The notes: generated from the letters alone by a model not told the origin. 64,000 nt of DNA from Aequorivita capsosiphonis DSM 23843 (GCF_000429125.1 NZ_KE386849.1:323097-387096); one strand, 5' to 3'. Positions 52,624-62,796 are shown, numbered from the stretch's first letter. A program made the numbers and translations.

Positions 52624-52658
52624 AAGCTTACAGATAGAATTTCTCAATCTGTAAGCTT
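52624..52658 (-). terminator. terminator of the NfeD-slipin operon
   Basis: AAGCTTACAGAT (52624-52635) and ATCTGTAAGCTT (52647-52658) form a 12-bp stem followed on the minus strand by a T-run. An almost identical terminator (CTTACAGAT..ATCTGTAAG) occurs at 61990. Confidence 0.88.
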
Positions 52659-52710
52659 CAAATATTTAATGCAGAAAAAATTGTTTCCTCTCAGAAAGTC
52701 ATTTGCTTTA

Positions 52711-53541
52711 TTAAACCTGATTATCCGTGTCTTCTTTTTTATCCGCCTCCTGCTTTTTTTGCTTTGTTAACTGTTTAATCCCATCCGGACTCTTTGACAT
52801 ATTTTCCATAAAAGGCTTAAAAAGATCAATAGGAATAGGAAAAAGTGTAGTAGAGTTATTTTCAGCTGCAACTTCAGATAATGTTTGCAGATAACGAAGT
52901 GTCAAAGCACTGGGTTGTCTAGCAAGAACTTCGGCGGCATCGGCTAATTTTTCGGAAGCTTGAAATTCCCCTTCGGCAGCAATTACTTTTGCCCTTCTGA
53001 ATCTTTCCGCTTCAGCTTGTTTTGCCATTGCTCGTTGCATTTCCTGTGGTAAATCTACTTGTTTAATCTCTACATTTGAAACTTTCACGCCCCAAGGATC
53101 AGTATGGGCATCGATAATTTCCTGTAACTGCAAATTTAATTTATCACGTTTAGAAAGAATTTCATCCAATTCTGACTGACCTAAAACACTCCGAAGAATC
53201 GTTTGGGAAAGCTGTGAGGTGGCATAAAAATAATCCTCCACTTCAATAGTTGCCTTTTCAGCATCAACTACCCGAAAATAAACAACTGCATTTACTTTCA
53301 GCGTAACATTATCCAATGAAATAATATCCTGGGTGGGAACGTCGTGAACAATAGTTCGCAAGGTTACTTTTTTCATTTTATCGATAAAAGGAATAAGGAT
53401 AATAAGCCCAGGACCCTTGCTTCCCCCTTTTGTAACACGTCCCAATCTAAATACAACAGCGCGTTCATATTCCTTAAGAATTTTTATTGAGCTGAGTATA
53501 ATGAGAACACCGAAAAATATTAATACATAAATTGGTATCAT
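52711..53541 (-). CDS. slipin/stomatin-family SPFH protein
   Basis: Start at 53541 ([20 protein letters not shown]), since the longer frame overlaps the upstream gene. One N-terminal membrane hairpin, then the SPFH/band-7 domain: [40 protein letters not shown], and the coiled-coil [20 protein letters not shown]. It oligomerises in membrane microdomains and is the usual substrate or partner of the NfeD protease encoded just upstream. Confidence 0.92.
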   Translation of the reverse strand: MIPIYVLIFFGVLIILSSIKILKEYERAVVFRLGRVTKGGSKGPGLIILIPFIDKMKKVTLRTIVHDVPTQDIISLDNVTLKVNAVVYFRVVDAEKATIEVEDYFYATSQLSQTILRSVLGQSELDEILSKRDKLNLQLQEIIDAHTDPWGVKVSNVEIKQVDLPQEMQRAMAKQAEAERFRRAKVIAAEGEFQASEKLADAAEVLARQPSALTLRYLQTLSEVAAENNSTTLFPIPIDLFKPFMENMSKSPDGIKQLTKQKKQEADKKEDTDNQV

Positions 53542-53566
53542 AATAATTGAATTTTTAGTTAGATAA

Positions 53567-54862
53567 TTATAGTAAAGGCACCACTCTAACGGTGAGTTTA
53601 AATTCCTTAAAAGCAACAACTTCTATTTCAGTTTTGGCTGTTATAGTTCCTTCTTGCGCAACGGCATTCCAAAATTCACCGTTTACCCGAACTCTTCCTT
53701 CCGGAGAAAGCGTTTCCATAGCAATACCCTTTAAGCCAATCAAAGCTTCAGTTCCTGTTTTCCGCTTACCAAATTGAGCTTTTATGCCAAAATAAATAAG
53801 GAAAATAAAGAAAGCCGAAATTATCACGACAGAACTTATAAGCACAGACCACGAAATATAAAACACATCTATTGATTGGGTTTCGTCAATTAAAAACATA
53901 GAACCCAAAAATAGACAAATTATGCCACCAATGGATAATAAGGCATAGCTCTGAAATTTGACTTCCAAGATAAAAAGAATAATCCCCACAATGATCAATG
54001 CCAATCCGGCAAAATCAATGGGTAAAACAGACATGCCGAAACCGGCCAGAATCAAAAAAACGGCACCAACAATTCCGGGAACTAAGCCACCAGGGTTGCT
54101 CAATTCAAAAAATAGGCCCATCATCCCCATTATCAAAAACACATACATCAAATTAGGGTTGCTAAGAAAAGTTAAAAATCGTAGTTGCTGACCCATTTCT
54201 ACATGTTCAACTTCCGCCGAAGCGGTGTTTAGGATTACACTTTTTCCGGAACTTAATGTAACCGTGCGTTCATCAATTTTGCTAAGCAATTCATATAGAT
54301 TGTCTGCTTTTAAATCAATTATATTACTTTTTAAAGCCTGTTCCGCAGAAAACGAGCGACTATTGGTAACCATCTGCATAACTAACGTAGTGTCTTTCCT
54401 TCTGTGTTCGGCTATAGATCGCATAAAAGCCGATGCGTCTTCGGTCATTTTCGAATTCATAATAGAATCTGGAATCCTGCCTTGCAAAACCGGATGGGCA
54501 GCACCAATGTTAGACCCCAGACTCATCGCACTAATGTTTGCGGCGATCGCTACAAAAGCGCCAGCAGAACCGGCATGCGCGCCAGAAGGTGTAACAAAAG
54601 AGATGACGGGAATGGGCGCATTTAATATTTTACCCACCATATCTCGGGTAGGCTTCATCAACCCGCCGGGCGTATTGATTTTTATTACCACACAAACTGC
54701 ATTTTCATCCGCCGCTTTCTGAAGTCCGTTATTAATATAATCTGCTGTTGAAGGATAAATGGGGTCGTTTAAGTTTAAAACAACTACCTTCTGAGCATGG
54801 ACGAAGCTGCTAAACGCCAAGCCCAGTATTATAAAGAATATTTTTATAGCGGAGTACTTCAT
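53567..54862 (-). CDS. NfeD-family membrane serine protease (long form)
   Basis: A signal peptide, then a ClpP-class protease domain: [16 protein letters not shown] and the nucleophile Ser in [17 protein letters not shown], with a Lys in [15 protein letters not shown] as the likely general base. Four or five membrane helices and a C-terminal OB-fold NfeD domain ([30 protein letters not shown]) follow. 431 residues. It forms the classic nfeD-slipin pair with the next gene. Confidence 0.92.
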   Translation of the reverse strand: MKYSAIKIFFIILGLAFSSFVHAQKVVVLNLNDPIYPSTADYINNGLQKAADENAVCVVIKINTPGGLMKPTRDMVGKILNAPIPVISFVTPSGAHAGSAGAFVAIAANISAMSLGSNIGAAHPVLQGRIPDSIMNSKMTEDASAFMRSIAEHRRKDTTLVMQMVTNSRSFSAEQALKSNIIDLKADNLYELLSKIDERTVTLSSGKSVILNTASAEVEHVEMGQQLRFLTFLSNPNLMYVFLIMGMMGLFFELSNPGGLVPGIVGAVFLILAGFGMSVLPIDFAGLALIIVGIILFILEVKFQSYALLSIGGIICLFLGSMFLIDETQSIDVFYISWSVLISSVVIISAFFIFLIYFGIKAQFGKRKTGTEALIGLKGIAMETLSPEGRVRVNGEFWNAVAQEGTITAKTEIEVVAFKEFKLTVRVVPLL

Positions 54863-54965
54863 TTTAACCTTCCAAATAAGTTTAGCTTAAAAATAAGTAA
54901 TGTAATCTGGAATTCCGGTAAAATTTGAAGGAACTATTGAAAACATTGTTGAACGAGAATAAATA

Positions 54966-55200
54966 ATAAGCCCTGAAAAGGCAATATACTTCAATGCAGG
55001 GCGACAATCCTGTGTTGAAGTCCAAGAAGCTGACGCTAAGCCCTGAAGGGGCGACATACTTCAACACAGGGCGACAGCCCTGTTTTGAAGTCCAAGAAAC
55101 TAGCGCTAAGCCCTAAAGGGGCGACATACTTCAACACAGGGCGACAGCCCTGTTTTGAAGTCCAAGAAACTGGCGCTAAGCCCTGAAAGGGCGAGATATC
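54966..55200. repeat. REP-like repeat block left of the RAYT, three to four units
   Basis: Units of about 70 bp: AAGCCCTGAAGGGGCGACAT, then ACTTCAACACAGGGCGACAG and CCCTGTTTTGAAGTCCAAGA. Each contains two palindromes, GCCCTGAAAGGGC and CAGGGCGACAGCCCTG. Starts are near 54969, 55038, 55110 and 55179. More units follow at 55480-55570 and 56085-56240. Confidence 0.9.
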
Positions 55201-55214
55201 TATTCATCCCATTA

Positions 55215-55262
55215 TCAGTCCCATGTATATCGATCATCATAGGCTACTTTATACTGTTTTAA
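55215..55262 (-). pseudogene. RAYT 3'-end relic
   Basis: The minus strand reads KQYKVAYDDRYTWD followed by a stop. This is homologous to the last residues of the intact transposase, MKYKVAYDERYVWD. The 3' flank (TCTATTCATCCCATTATCAG) also matches that of the intact gene. It is a second, decayed copy within the REP field. Confidence 0.75.
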
Positions 55263-55589
55263 GCCTAAGGAGATTACGCCCTTTCAGGGCTTGATATATA
55301 AGTTAGTCTTTACCGGATGAGCTCAGCCCATCCTTAAGCTATGACGCCCTTTCAGGACTAAGTTGGAACATCTAAATCAACAGAGGATACAACTTTATGG
55401 ACTCGAATTGCATAACCCAGAAAGGGCATTATACCGCAACACGGAGCGACAGCTCTGGGGTAAAGCCCAAGAAACTGACGCTAAGCCCTGAAAGGGCGAC
55501 ATAATTCAATGCAGGGCGACAGCCCTGTGTTGAAGTCCAAGAAGCAAAAACTTAGCCCTGAAGGGGCGAGATATCTATTCACCCCATTA

Positions 55590-56042
55590 TCAGTCCCATA
55601 CATATCGCTCATCATATGCTACCTTATACTTCATTAAGAATTCCACATATTCCTCTTGAAAGGTCTTTTTACTATGATGTTTATGTTGATTTTCGATATA
55701 GGCTATCACTCTATCAACCTGAGAAGGATTAACCGAGAACGCTCCATATCCATTTTGCCAATAAAAATTCCTGTAATCCTCTCCTTTGGTTTTTATCCAT
55801 TTAGAAGAATGTGATTTCACTTCTTCAAGCAGCTTCATCAATGCAATTTTTTGGGAAAGCTTGCATAGAATGTGAATATGATCGGTGTAACCGCCAACTT
55901 TAATAGACTGACATTCCAATCTATTACAGATACCACCCAAGTATGCGTGAAGCTCTTCTTCCACGGGGGCATGGATGAGTGGTTGCCGATACTTCGTGCT
56001 GAATATGATGTGGATGTAGTTTTGAACTAATGATTGTCCCAT
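55590..56042 (-). CDS. REP-associated tyrosine transposase (RAYT, IS200/IS605 TnpA-like)
   Basis: 150 residues of the Y1 transposase family. YIHIIFSTKYRQPLIHAPVE at the start, the HUH motif YTDHIHILCKL, and the catalytic Tyr region QVDRVIAYIENQHKHHSKKT. No tnpB and no standard IS ends are seen. Instead the gene lies amid many REP-like palindromes (GCCCTGAAAGGGC), which is the organisation of RAYT genes, domesticated TnpA relatives that nick REP hairpins. It is intact and ends KVAYDERYVWD. Confidence 0.92.
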   Translation of the reverse strand: MGQSLVQNYIHIIFSTKYRQPLIHAPVEEELHAYLGGICNRLECQSIKVGGYTDHIHILCKLSQKIALMKLLEEVKSHSSKWIKTKGEDYRNFYWQNGYGAFSVNPSQVDRVIAYIENQHKHHSKKTFQEEYVEFLMKYKVAYDERYVWD

Positions 56043-56059
56043 GAGTTATATGTTTTAGT

Positions 56060-56250
56060 GGATGGCTAAACCCATCTTAGAAGATTCCGCCCCTTCAGGG
56101 ATTAATATACTTATCTTAATAGGATGGGCTGCCCCCATCGTTATACTATGCTGCCCTTTCAGGGCTAGGATGGAACATCTAATTCAACAGAGGTTACACC
56201 TTTATAGTCTCTAATTGCTAAGCCCTGAAAGGGCGTTATATCAATCTACG
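56060..56250. repeat. REP-like repeat block right of the RAYT
   Basis: GCCCCTTCAGGGATTAATAT, then TGCCCTTTCAGGGCTAGGAT and AAGCCCTGAAAGGGCGTTAT. The segment from 56085 to 56205 resembles 55270 to 55385 (GGATGGGCTGCCCCCATC..GGAACATCTAA), showing a block duplication on the two sides of the transposase. Confidence 0.85.
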
Positions 56251-56301
56251 TTAATCCCCCTCATATCGCTCACATAGATCTCTGTATGTCATTTTAAGAA
56301 T
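56251..56301 (-). pseudogene. second RAYT 3'-end relic
   Basis: The minus strand reads ILKMTYRDLCERYEGD then stop. It aligns with FLMKYKVAYDERYVWD of the intact transposase more weakly than the other relic but keeps Y..-ERY-.-D-stop, and, like it, directly follows a GCCCTGAAAGGGCG palindrome. Confidence 0.5.
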
Positions 56302-56551
56302 AATGCTTCCTTTTAGTTTCAAAAATAAGTTACCTTAAATTTAAACAATGTAAATTGATTTTTGATAAGTTTTGTATTTACTATTAAAAACACACTTTGT
56401 AATGAACTTACTTAAAAGTTAAAATTGACCAAAGTCTAAAGAACTTTTGACGTAGGACATTTACATTGTTTAAATACAGATACTTTTTTACACATTGTGG
56501 ATTAATACTAAGTCTAAATTGAAAATTATTATATACTCTAAAAACATTTTT

Positions 56552-57496
56552 ATGCCTACAACCGATAAAATCGTAATTATTTGCTCTCAAGAAAAGCTGA
56601 TAGAACCTTGGAGAAATGCCTTAAGCGAAAGCGCTCCAAATATTACCGTTGAAGTTTATCCAGATGATACCGAAAGAGAAAACACAGAATTCCTATTGGC
56701 ATTCCGTCCCCCGGAAAATGCGTTTGAAAAGTATCCCAAGCTTAAAGTCATAGCTTCAATGGCCGCTGGAATAAAACATATTACCAAGAATCACAACCTA
56801 CCCGAAAATGTCATCCTTACCAAAGCGAACGATCCCATGCATCGCGGCGATATAGCCTATTTTGTTTTAGCGCTCACTTTAAGTTATATGCGAAGATTGC
56901 CAGTTTATCTACAACAAAAAGAACAGATGTTATGGCAACCTCACTCCTATCTACGCCCGGAAGAAATAACGATCGGCATCATGGGGATTGGGTCAATCGG
57001 AGAAACAGTTGGAAAGCTTATGCTAAAAAATGACTTTAAAGTAACCGGTTGGTCGCGATCGGAAAAACATATAGACCATATTAAAACTTTCCACGGAAAT
57101 TCCCAACGAGCTGACTTTTTAAAAACAGCAGATATCTTGATCTGCACCTTGCCGCTAACCAATGAAACAGAAGGTATTTTAAATGTAGAAGTCTTTAATA
57201 AATTACCCCAAGGTGCATATCTAATCAATATTGGCCGGGGAAAAGAGCTTGTAGAAGATGATTTATTGAAAGCAATTGAAACCGGACAACTTGCCGGCGC
57301 AGCTTTAGATGTTTTTAGCGAAGAGCCTTTGCCAAAGAATCATTCGTTTTGGAACAACGAAAAGATTATGATCACCCCACACACCGCCGGCAACATTCAT
57401 CCAGAATCGGCTGTCAAAAAAATAGTGCACAATTATAAGGCCATGAAGAATGGAGAGGAACTTGTGGATGTTGTAGATATAGAAAGAGGATATTGA
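56552..57496 (+). CDS. 2-hydroxyacid dehydrogenase, glyoxylate/hydroxypyruvate reductase (GhrA) type
   Basis: Start at 56552 (MPTTDKIVIICSQEKLIEPW). 314 residues. NAD(P) motif GIMGIGSIGETVG, catalytic Arg in LINIGRGKEL, Glu in DVFSEEPLP, and His in TPHTAGNIHP. The GhrA-like N-terminal half (PWRNALSESAPNITVEVYPD) supports reduction of glyoxylate or hydroxypyruvate. A D-lactate/other 2-keto acid reductase cannot be excluded. Confidence 0.88.
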   Translation: MPTTDKIVIICSQEKLIEPWRNALSESAPNITVEVYPDDTERENTEFLLAFRPPENAFEKYPKLKVIASMAAGIKHITKNHNLPENVILTKANDPMHRGDIAYFVLALTLSYMRRLPVYLQQKEQMLWQPHSYLRPEEITIGIMGIGSIGETVGKLMLKNDFKVTGWSRSEKHIDHIKTFHGNSQRADFLKTADILICTLPLTNETEGILNVEVFNKLPQGAYLINIGRGKELVEDDLLKAIETGQLAGAALDVFSEEPLPKNHSFWNNEKIMITPHTAGNIHPESAVKKIVHNYKAMKNGEELVDVVDIERGY

Positions 57497-57827
57497 GTTG
57501 ATTACTAAAAACAATTTTCTACTCTCAATCCTTCTGTATTATTAGGCTGATTAACGTTAGCTCAAAAAAGATCGATATCTAAATTGTGTGTAAGCATTTA
57601 ATCCCCAAAATGATATTGAATCAACGGTTCTTTGCCAAGGATTGGTTTGGCGAAGCTGGCGATTTTCACCACAATTATAAATGCCGAGAACCGAACCTTG
57701 ATTAACCACAAAGCTGTCTGTGGAAAACATATCTAAAGAAATTGTGGGAAAGAAATGATTTTCCTTTTTATTTCGATGCTTTGCGGTGATTAGTTCGTAA
57801 GTTTATTTTCACAGAAAACTTTTTTAG
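57497..57827. other. gene-free spacer
   Basis: About 330 bp between two plus-strand genes. I see no frame, box or repeat worth naming; a few purine-rich runs only. Confidence 0.4.
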
Positions 57828-59099
57828 ATGTTCAGCAAATCAATCAAAACCGTTTCATCATTTATTTGTATCGTTTTATTTTTAACTTCACACCTTCTCG
57901 CCCAGGATACAATCCAGTACATAACACCGGGGCGTGAAAACGCTGCGGTACAGCAACAAAAGCCCTACGTCATTTTAATTTCTGCCGACAGTTTCCGCTA
58001 TGACCTTGCTGAAAAATATAATGCTGAATTTTTAAAAAAGATAAGTACTAAAGGCGTCAAGGCCGTTTCAATGAGGCCAAGTTATCCTTCCTTAACTTTT
58101 CCTAATCATTATTCAATTGCTACTGGGCTGTATCCTTCCCATCACGGTATTATTGCCAATACTTTTTATGATAAAAAGAGAAATCAATTCTATACAATTC
58201 GGAATAAAAAAGCGGTGCAGGACTCTTCCTGGTATGGAGGTGTTCCGTTGTGGGTGCTAGCTGAACGTCAAAAAATGCTTTCTGCTAGCTTTTATTGGGT
58301 TGGTTCCGAAAGCCATATTGATGGGGTTGACCCTACTTATTATTTTAACTATAACGAGGCGATTCCAATTGATAGAAGATTGGAGATATTAAAACAATGG
58401 TTGGAATTGCCGCCTGGGAAACGCCCCCATTTTATTACCTTTTATTTCCCCGAAGTGGATCATGCAGCACATCGTTATGGAACCAATTCTTCCCAAACCC
58501 ACGATGCTGTTCAGCTTATAGATCATTCCATCCAAAAGATGAATGAAATGTGCGCTCAGTTAAATCTTCCCATCAATTTTATTTTTGTCTCTGACCACGG
58601 AATGGCGAATGTTGACACATTACATCCAATCCGACGCCCCACGGTTATTGATACTAGTAAGTTTGTTATTGCAAATGGTGGCGCTTTAACTCAGCTCTAT
58701 GCCAAAAACAAAAAAGATATAAAACCAACGTATCGAAAATTAAAAAAAGTTGCAAAAGATTATGATGTGTACCTCAAGAAGAGGATACCAAAGCGCTGGC
58801 ATTATAGTAAAAAAGATGATAGCCTTAATAGGATTGGGGATATTATATTAGTTGCCCATCCACCTAAAGTATTTGGATTTTCGAACCGTCCCGTAAGTGC
58901 CGGACAGCATGGTTTTGATAATTACCTTCCGGAAATGCAAGCTACATTTTATGCATGGGGTCCTGCTTTCAAAGAAAACTATGAAATTGGGAGTTTTACC
59001 AACATCAATATTTATCCACTGATAGCGCACATCTTAGGACTAAATATCGATAGTAAGATAGACGGGGATTTAAAAGTGTTGGAAGGAATTCTAAAATGA
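57828..59099 (+). CDS. NPP/ENPP-type alkaline phosphodiesterase family protein
   Basis: A signal peptide (FICIVLFLTSHLLAQ) precedes 400 residues of the nucleotide pyrophosphatase/phosphodiesterase superfamily. It shows ILISADSFRYDLAEKY (metal Asp), PSYPSLTFPNHYSIATG (nucleophile Thr), YFPEVDHAAHRYG (metal Asp/His) and FVSDHGMANVD (metal Asp-His). All zinc ligands appear intact. It should hydrolyse nucleotides or phosphodiesters in the periplasm. Confidence 0.92.
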   Translation: MFSKSIKTVSSFICIVLFLTSHLLAQDTIQYITPGRENAAVQQQKPYVILISADSFRYDLAEKYNAEFLKKISTKGVKAVSMRPSYPSLTFPNHYSIATGLYPSHHGIIANTFYDKKRNQFYTIRNKKAVQDSSWYGGVPLWVLAERQKMLSASFYWVGSESHIDGVDPTYYFNYNEAIPIDRRLEILKQWLELPPGKRPHFITFYFPEVDHAAHRYGTNSSQTHDAVQLIDHSIQKMNEMCAQLNLPINFIFVSDHGMANVDTLHPIRRPTVIDTSKFVIANGGALTQLYAKNKKDIKPTYRKLKKVAKDYDVYLKKRIPKRWHYSKKDDSLNRIGDIILVAHPPKVFGFSNRPVSAGQHGFDNYLPEMQATFYAWGPAFKENYEIGSFTNINIYPLIAHILGLNIDSKIDGDLKVLEGILK

Positions 59100-59417
59100 C
59101 GGAGGGTACTTGTACGTGAAGTTATAACTGGTCCATAAATTGCATAACACAAAACAGAAATTATTTCACCACCTGCCAGACAGATAGCTACAAATCTACG
59201 AATTCCGAAGCTTGTGGATTTTTTTGCTTGCATAGTCCAATTTAAAATGATTTCTACCTGTAGGTTCTGAAATTAACATAACAAGGTTCTCTTGTCTTAT
59301 TACTTCATCCTGAAAAATGCACTAGGTAAAAAGACAGTTGCATTTCAATAAAAAATGTTTAGAAACAGAGACCATCGTTAAAAGGCAAAGACAACATCGT
59401 TTTAAGGTGTAATACTA
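59100..59417. other. gene-free spacer between convergent genes
   Basis: About 320 bp; I see no frame and no clear terminator. It contains AAGGTTCTCTTG and GTTAAAAGGCAAAGACAACA words without recognised meaning. Confidence 0.35.
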
Positions 59418-61271
59418 TCAGCTTGTTTCTTTTTTCGGAATAGCAGCTATAATTTTAATCCCACTCTTTTTCATCAGTTCACTAGCGTTAAAATCATTGC
59501 AGATACTTGGATCCAGTTTATAGCTAAAAAACATGGCGCCGTCTTTAATCTCACTATTAAAACTATAATTTGTAACCAATTTTTTACTTCCGGCTAGTTT
59601 TGCGAGTTCAATATCGTGGGTCGCAATAATTCCCGAAGTTTTAAGATCGTTTATCTGATTGATAAATGAAAACCCTCCTCTATGCCTATCTTCGGAGTTT
59701 GTACCCTTAAACATTTCATCCAACAGAAAAAATACATTGTTATTACTTTCTATCAGGTTGAGCATTTTTTCTATTCTGCTCAATTCGGCATAAAAAGATG
59801 AGATTCCCCTCTTTAGGTTATCTTCTGTTCGCATACTTGAAAACAGCTGTAAGTTGGATACCTTCCCATTTTTCGCACAACAGGGCGCGCCAGCCAATGC
59901 CAATACGATGTTGAGACCTACCGCTCTTAAAAACGTGCTTTTTCCTGCCATATTAGAACCGGTTACCATAACTACATCTCCTTGTCCTTCCGAATGAAAA
60001 TCATTACAAACCAGTTTCTCCGAATCTATTAAAGGATGCCCTAGAGCCTCAAAGTGCACATAGTGGTCCTTTTCGGTAATTTTCGGAAATGTATAGGTTG
60101 GGTTTGAATAACTTAATCCTGCGAAACTATTAATCACCTCAAATTCGCTAACTACTTGCGCCCATGATTCTAGAAATGCTTTATTTTTTGATTTCCATTT
60201 TTCAGTTCCAATAATCACGTGAATGTCCAATAGCAGGAAAGCATTTAATATCAGATAAACTGGATTTCCACCAATCGCTATCTTTTTTATAGGTCTTTGC
60301 TGAGAGAATTCCAATATACTGCTTAGCTTTTTAATTTCATCCTGTGCAGAATATTTGCCGTGTATTACGATTGCTTGTAATTCCTTTAGCTTTTTTGAAT
60401 TAAAACTTTCGCTTTCAATCTTCTGAATCAGGTTCTGATAACTTCTTAAAGTTGAAAGATTCTTAGTAGAAGTTTCCACGATCCCCTCGGCTAAGGAACC
60501 TACCTTTTTTAGGATAATTATATTAACTACCAGGATTATAATCATCAATGCTAAATAAATAAGCAGCTGCAGCGATTCTAAGTTGACGTAAAAGAAATAG
60601 GCGCTCAGCAATATCAGCACAGGAAGCAGAATTGCAACTGCTTTATATATATGTTGATTTTTCAGTAAAACTATCGGCGCTTTTACCCAAGCTAGCAATT
60701 TATGATAATCGCTTTCTTTGTTTTGAAAGTGCATCCCCGAAGCCTGAAAGTCTTGCCGCCACTCCAATTTTTGCGACAATTCCATTATGGCATTTTGCCG
60801 GTCGTGTATTTCATCATTGGAAGCAGGTTTAGACAGCCATTCCGATAAGAGAATCGTCCCAGACTCCGTAGTTGTTCTATTAATCAATTGAAAAATAGAA
60901 TGTTCCCCGAAAATATCTAAATCGGAGGTGTATGGGTGGTTTTGATCCATAAACCTATCTCCGGGATCAAATTCCTCCAAATCGCATTTCCCTCTTAGAA
61001 TTTCAGATTCATTTATTTTCTTTAAAAATGAAGTATGTTTTCGCAGGTAAGCTATTTTATTATAATGCGAAATAACCAATCCAAAGAGCAGAATTGAAAT
61101 AGGCAAAACAATAAGAAAGGGAGTAAATAACTTGATGCTGAACAAGTAAATAAGAACAACAATTGTAAGGACAAAAATAAACAGCCTAAGAAATGAAAAA
61201 CGTTTTAACACCTTACTTAGATCCAGTAATTTGGCATCGTACATTTTTATATTATCGCTGTAAATCTTCAT
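59418..61271 (-). CDS. membrane-anchored MutS-like ATPase
   Basis: Start taken at 61271 (MKIYSDNIKMYDAKLLDLSK); a further Met lies 9 codons upstream. Two pairs of hydrophobic segments (about 25-65 and 220-265) flank the MutS core region with EFDPGDRFMDQNHPYTSDLD. The C-terminal MutS ATPase has Walker A VMVTGSNMAGKSTFLRAVG, Walker B VFFLLDEMFKGTNSEDR and the H-loop IIATHDIELAKLAG. 617 residues. It lacks mismatch-binding domain I. It belongs to the Bacteroidetes membrane MutS-like proteins, whose role is unknown. Confidence 0.85.
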   Translation of the reverse strand: MKIYSDNIKMYDAKLLDLSKVLKRFSFLRLFIFVLTIVVLIYLFSIKLFTPFLIVLPISILLFGLVISHYNKIAYLRKHTSFLKKINESEILRGKCDLEEFDPGDRFMDQNHPYTSDLDIFGEHSIFQLINRTTTESGTILLSEWLSKPASNDEIHDRQNAIMELSQKLEWRQDFQASGMHFQNKESDYHKLLAWVKAPIVLLKNQHIYKAVAILLPVLILLSAYFFYVNLESLQLLIYLALMIIILVVNIIILKKVGSLAEGIVETSTKNLSTLRSYQNLIQKIESESFNSKKLKELQAIVIHGKYSAQDEIKKLSSILEFSQQRPIKKIAIGGNPVYLILNAFLLLDIHVIIGTEKWKSKNKAFLESWAQVVSEFEVINSFAGLSYSNPTYTFPKITEKDHYVHFEALGHPLIDSEKLVCNDFHSEGQGDVVMVTGSNMAGKSTFLRAVGLNIVLALAGAPCCAKNGKVSNLQLFSSMRTEDNLKRGISSFYAELSRIEKMLNLIESNNNVFFLLDEMFKGTNSEDRHRGGFSFINQINDLKTSGIIATHDIELAKLAGSKKLVTNYSFNSEIKDGAMFFSYKLDPSICNDFNASELMKKSGIKIIAAIPKKETS

Positions 61272-61391
61272 TGGTTTTATGCTTGAAGTATTTTTCAATA
61301 TTCAAATATAGTGGAAGCTAGTCTATAAAATGGCATTTATCAGTTAGGGAATTGTTACTATGCTTAGCGATTTGGGCTGATTTTGCAGCTA

Positions 61392-61844
61392 TCAATTCTT
61401 AAGCTCCATATAATACATATCAAAACCTTTTGCCCAAAAGTCCTTTTTAATTTCCAATAACCCAAAGCCTTGTTTTTCGTAAAACCTATAGGCCACCTGT
61501 GAAGTTCTAACGATTATTTTCTGAATGCTGCCAATGGAATTAAGTATGCCTATTCTGTGTTCTATTAATTGCGTACCCAAGGATCTTCCTTCATACTCTG
61601 GATGAAAAACATCCCAACTAATAATTCCTGTCGTTTTGTTGTCTTCAAAGTTTACCCCTCCGCAACCAACAATTTTTTCATTAAATAATAGCACATAATA
61701 AAGCTCTCTTTTGGTTTCTAAATAGTCCTTAAAATCGGCTTCTTCCTCGGGCGCAAAAAACTCAGGTATGTTCAGTCTAATCAAATCGAGAAGTTCTTCT
61801 TTATCTGTGGTTTTATATTCTCTAATAGTTATTGATCTGTTCAT
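61392..61844 (-). CDS. GNAT-family N-acetyltransferase
   Basis: 150 residues. ITIREYKTTDKEELLDLIRL at the start, YVLLFNEKIVGCGGVNF, motif A VFHPEYEGRSLGTQLIEHRI (acetyl-CoA loop) and RTSQVAYRFYEKQGFGLLEI. Substrate unknown. Confidence 0.88.
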   Translation of the reverse strand: MNRSITIREYKTTDKEELLDLIRLNIPEFFAPEEEADFKDYLETKRELYYVLLFNEKIVGCGGVNFEDNKTTGIISWDVFHPEYEGRSLGTQLIEHRIGILNSIGSIQKIIVRTSQVAYRFYEKQGFGLLEIKKDFWAKGFDMYYMELKN

Positions 61845-61989
61845 CTTAATAAGTACACTAGTTGGTAAGCTTTTTATACGATGGTGTTCTCTATTGAATT
61901 ATGCACGCACTTTTAGTCTATTTTTCGATTAAAAGGTAAAGCAAATTCCTAAAACTCAAAAAAACCACTCCGAAAATCTATAAAAAAAA

Positions 61990-62018
61990 CTTACAGATCT
62001 AATTTCTTAATCTGTAAG
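61990..62018 (-). terminator. hairpin terminator
   Basis: CTTACAGAT (61990-61998) and ATCTGTAAG (62010-62018) with a minus-strand T-run. It closely matches the terminator at 52624. There is no gene directly upstream on the minus strand for about 300 bp, which suggests that the DNA between (intron relic, toxin-antitoxin) was inserted later. Confidence 0.75.
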
Positions 62019-62156
62019 CCTAGAATACAATTAGCGATTTTGGATAGGTATTGGGATAATGAAGAAAAGGTTTGTTCACACCTTAGTCTTTTGTTCATTT
62101 GTAGAGGCGATGTACTTTCCCTCGGTTTTAAGAGAGATTGAATACTATAAACGATG

Positions 62157-62296
62157 TGTTTCATTAGCGAAACGCCGTCCTTGCCTGTAACCAAGAAGGT
62201 AGGAGACCCGCTGGATTTATCCTTAGCGAAGTCGAAGGCTACGGTGGTGTGAGAGGCGCACTTCGTTCCTGTTTAGGGGTGGAAGTGTATTCTCGA
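62157..62296 (+). mobile_element. group II intron 3'-end relic (domains V-VI)
   Basis: GTGTTTCATTAGCGAAACGC, then CGT...ACGGTGGTGTGAGAGGCGCA and CTTCGTT...GGAAGTGTATTCTCGAT match what I know of bacterial group II introns: GAAACGCCGT..ACGGTGGTGTGAGAGG for domain V and ..CTCGAT for the 3' terminus. The apical part of domain V is replaced by about 55 nt that contains CCTTAGCGAAGTCGAAGG, a common intergenic repeat. No reverse transcriptase or 5' half is present in the window. It would be inactive. The assignment is from memory of consensus sequence. Confidence 0.5.
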
Positions 62297-62313
62297 TTAG
62301 CACTAGTTTTTGA

Positions 62314-62796
62314 TTATGGTTTTTTACTTAACTGTTTGAATCGATCATCAAAAGTTAATTGTTTTATTGAAACCACAGTAATCTTTCTTGCTTCAGGATG
62401 ATTTGGATTAATTAAATAATTGTATTCGGGAGGAACAATACTACTTGGAACCTTAAGAACTGCTGCTTCATTATCTTTTACAAAATCATCACCAATGTAT
62501 TGTGTTTCAAGAGACGGAGGTTTTATGTTCCAGTTATCGGGTAGATCTTCTGTTCTTAATTCTAAAATGTCAACTTCATCAGGAATATCAACCTCAACAT
62601 AATAACGGTCCAGTGGCAGGTCTTCACTAAGGTCTAAATGGACTGAAACCTCTAAAGTTGCAAGTGCTCGAGATTCAGCAGTGTAAACTAAATATGTGTT
62701 AAGGCTGTTCCAACGATATCCCTCTGTTAATGCGGCTCCAAATCCTTTTAAAGTGGTTTCTAAATATTTCTCTCTCTCAATTCTATATACTCTCAT
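62314..62796 (-). CDS. RES-domain toxin
   Basis: 160 residues of the RES family (NAD+-degrading toxins, MbcT/Res). MRVYRIEREKYLETTLKGFG and GYRWNSLNTYLVYTAESRAL hold the conserved Arg, Tyr and the YTAES segment of the RES signature; a later Glu lies in TLEVSVHL. Its start overlaps the antitoxin stop by one base, the usual order (antitoxin first). Confidence 0.88.
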   Translation of the reverse strand: MRVYRIEREKYLETTLKGFGAALTEGYRWNSLNTYLVYTAESRALATLEVSVHLDLSEDLPLDRYYVEVDIPDEVDILELRTEDLPDNWNIKPPSLETQYIGDDFVKDNEAAVLKVPSSIVPPEYNYLINPNHPEARKITVVSIKQLTFDDRFKQLSKKP

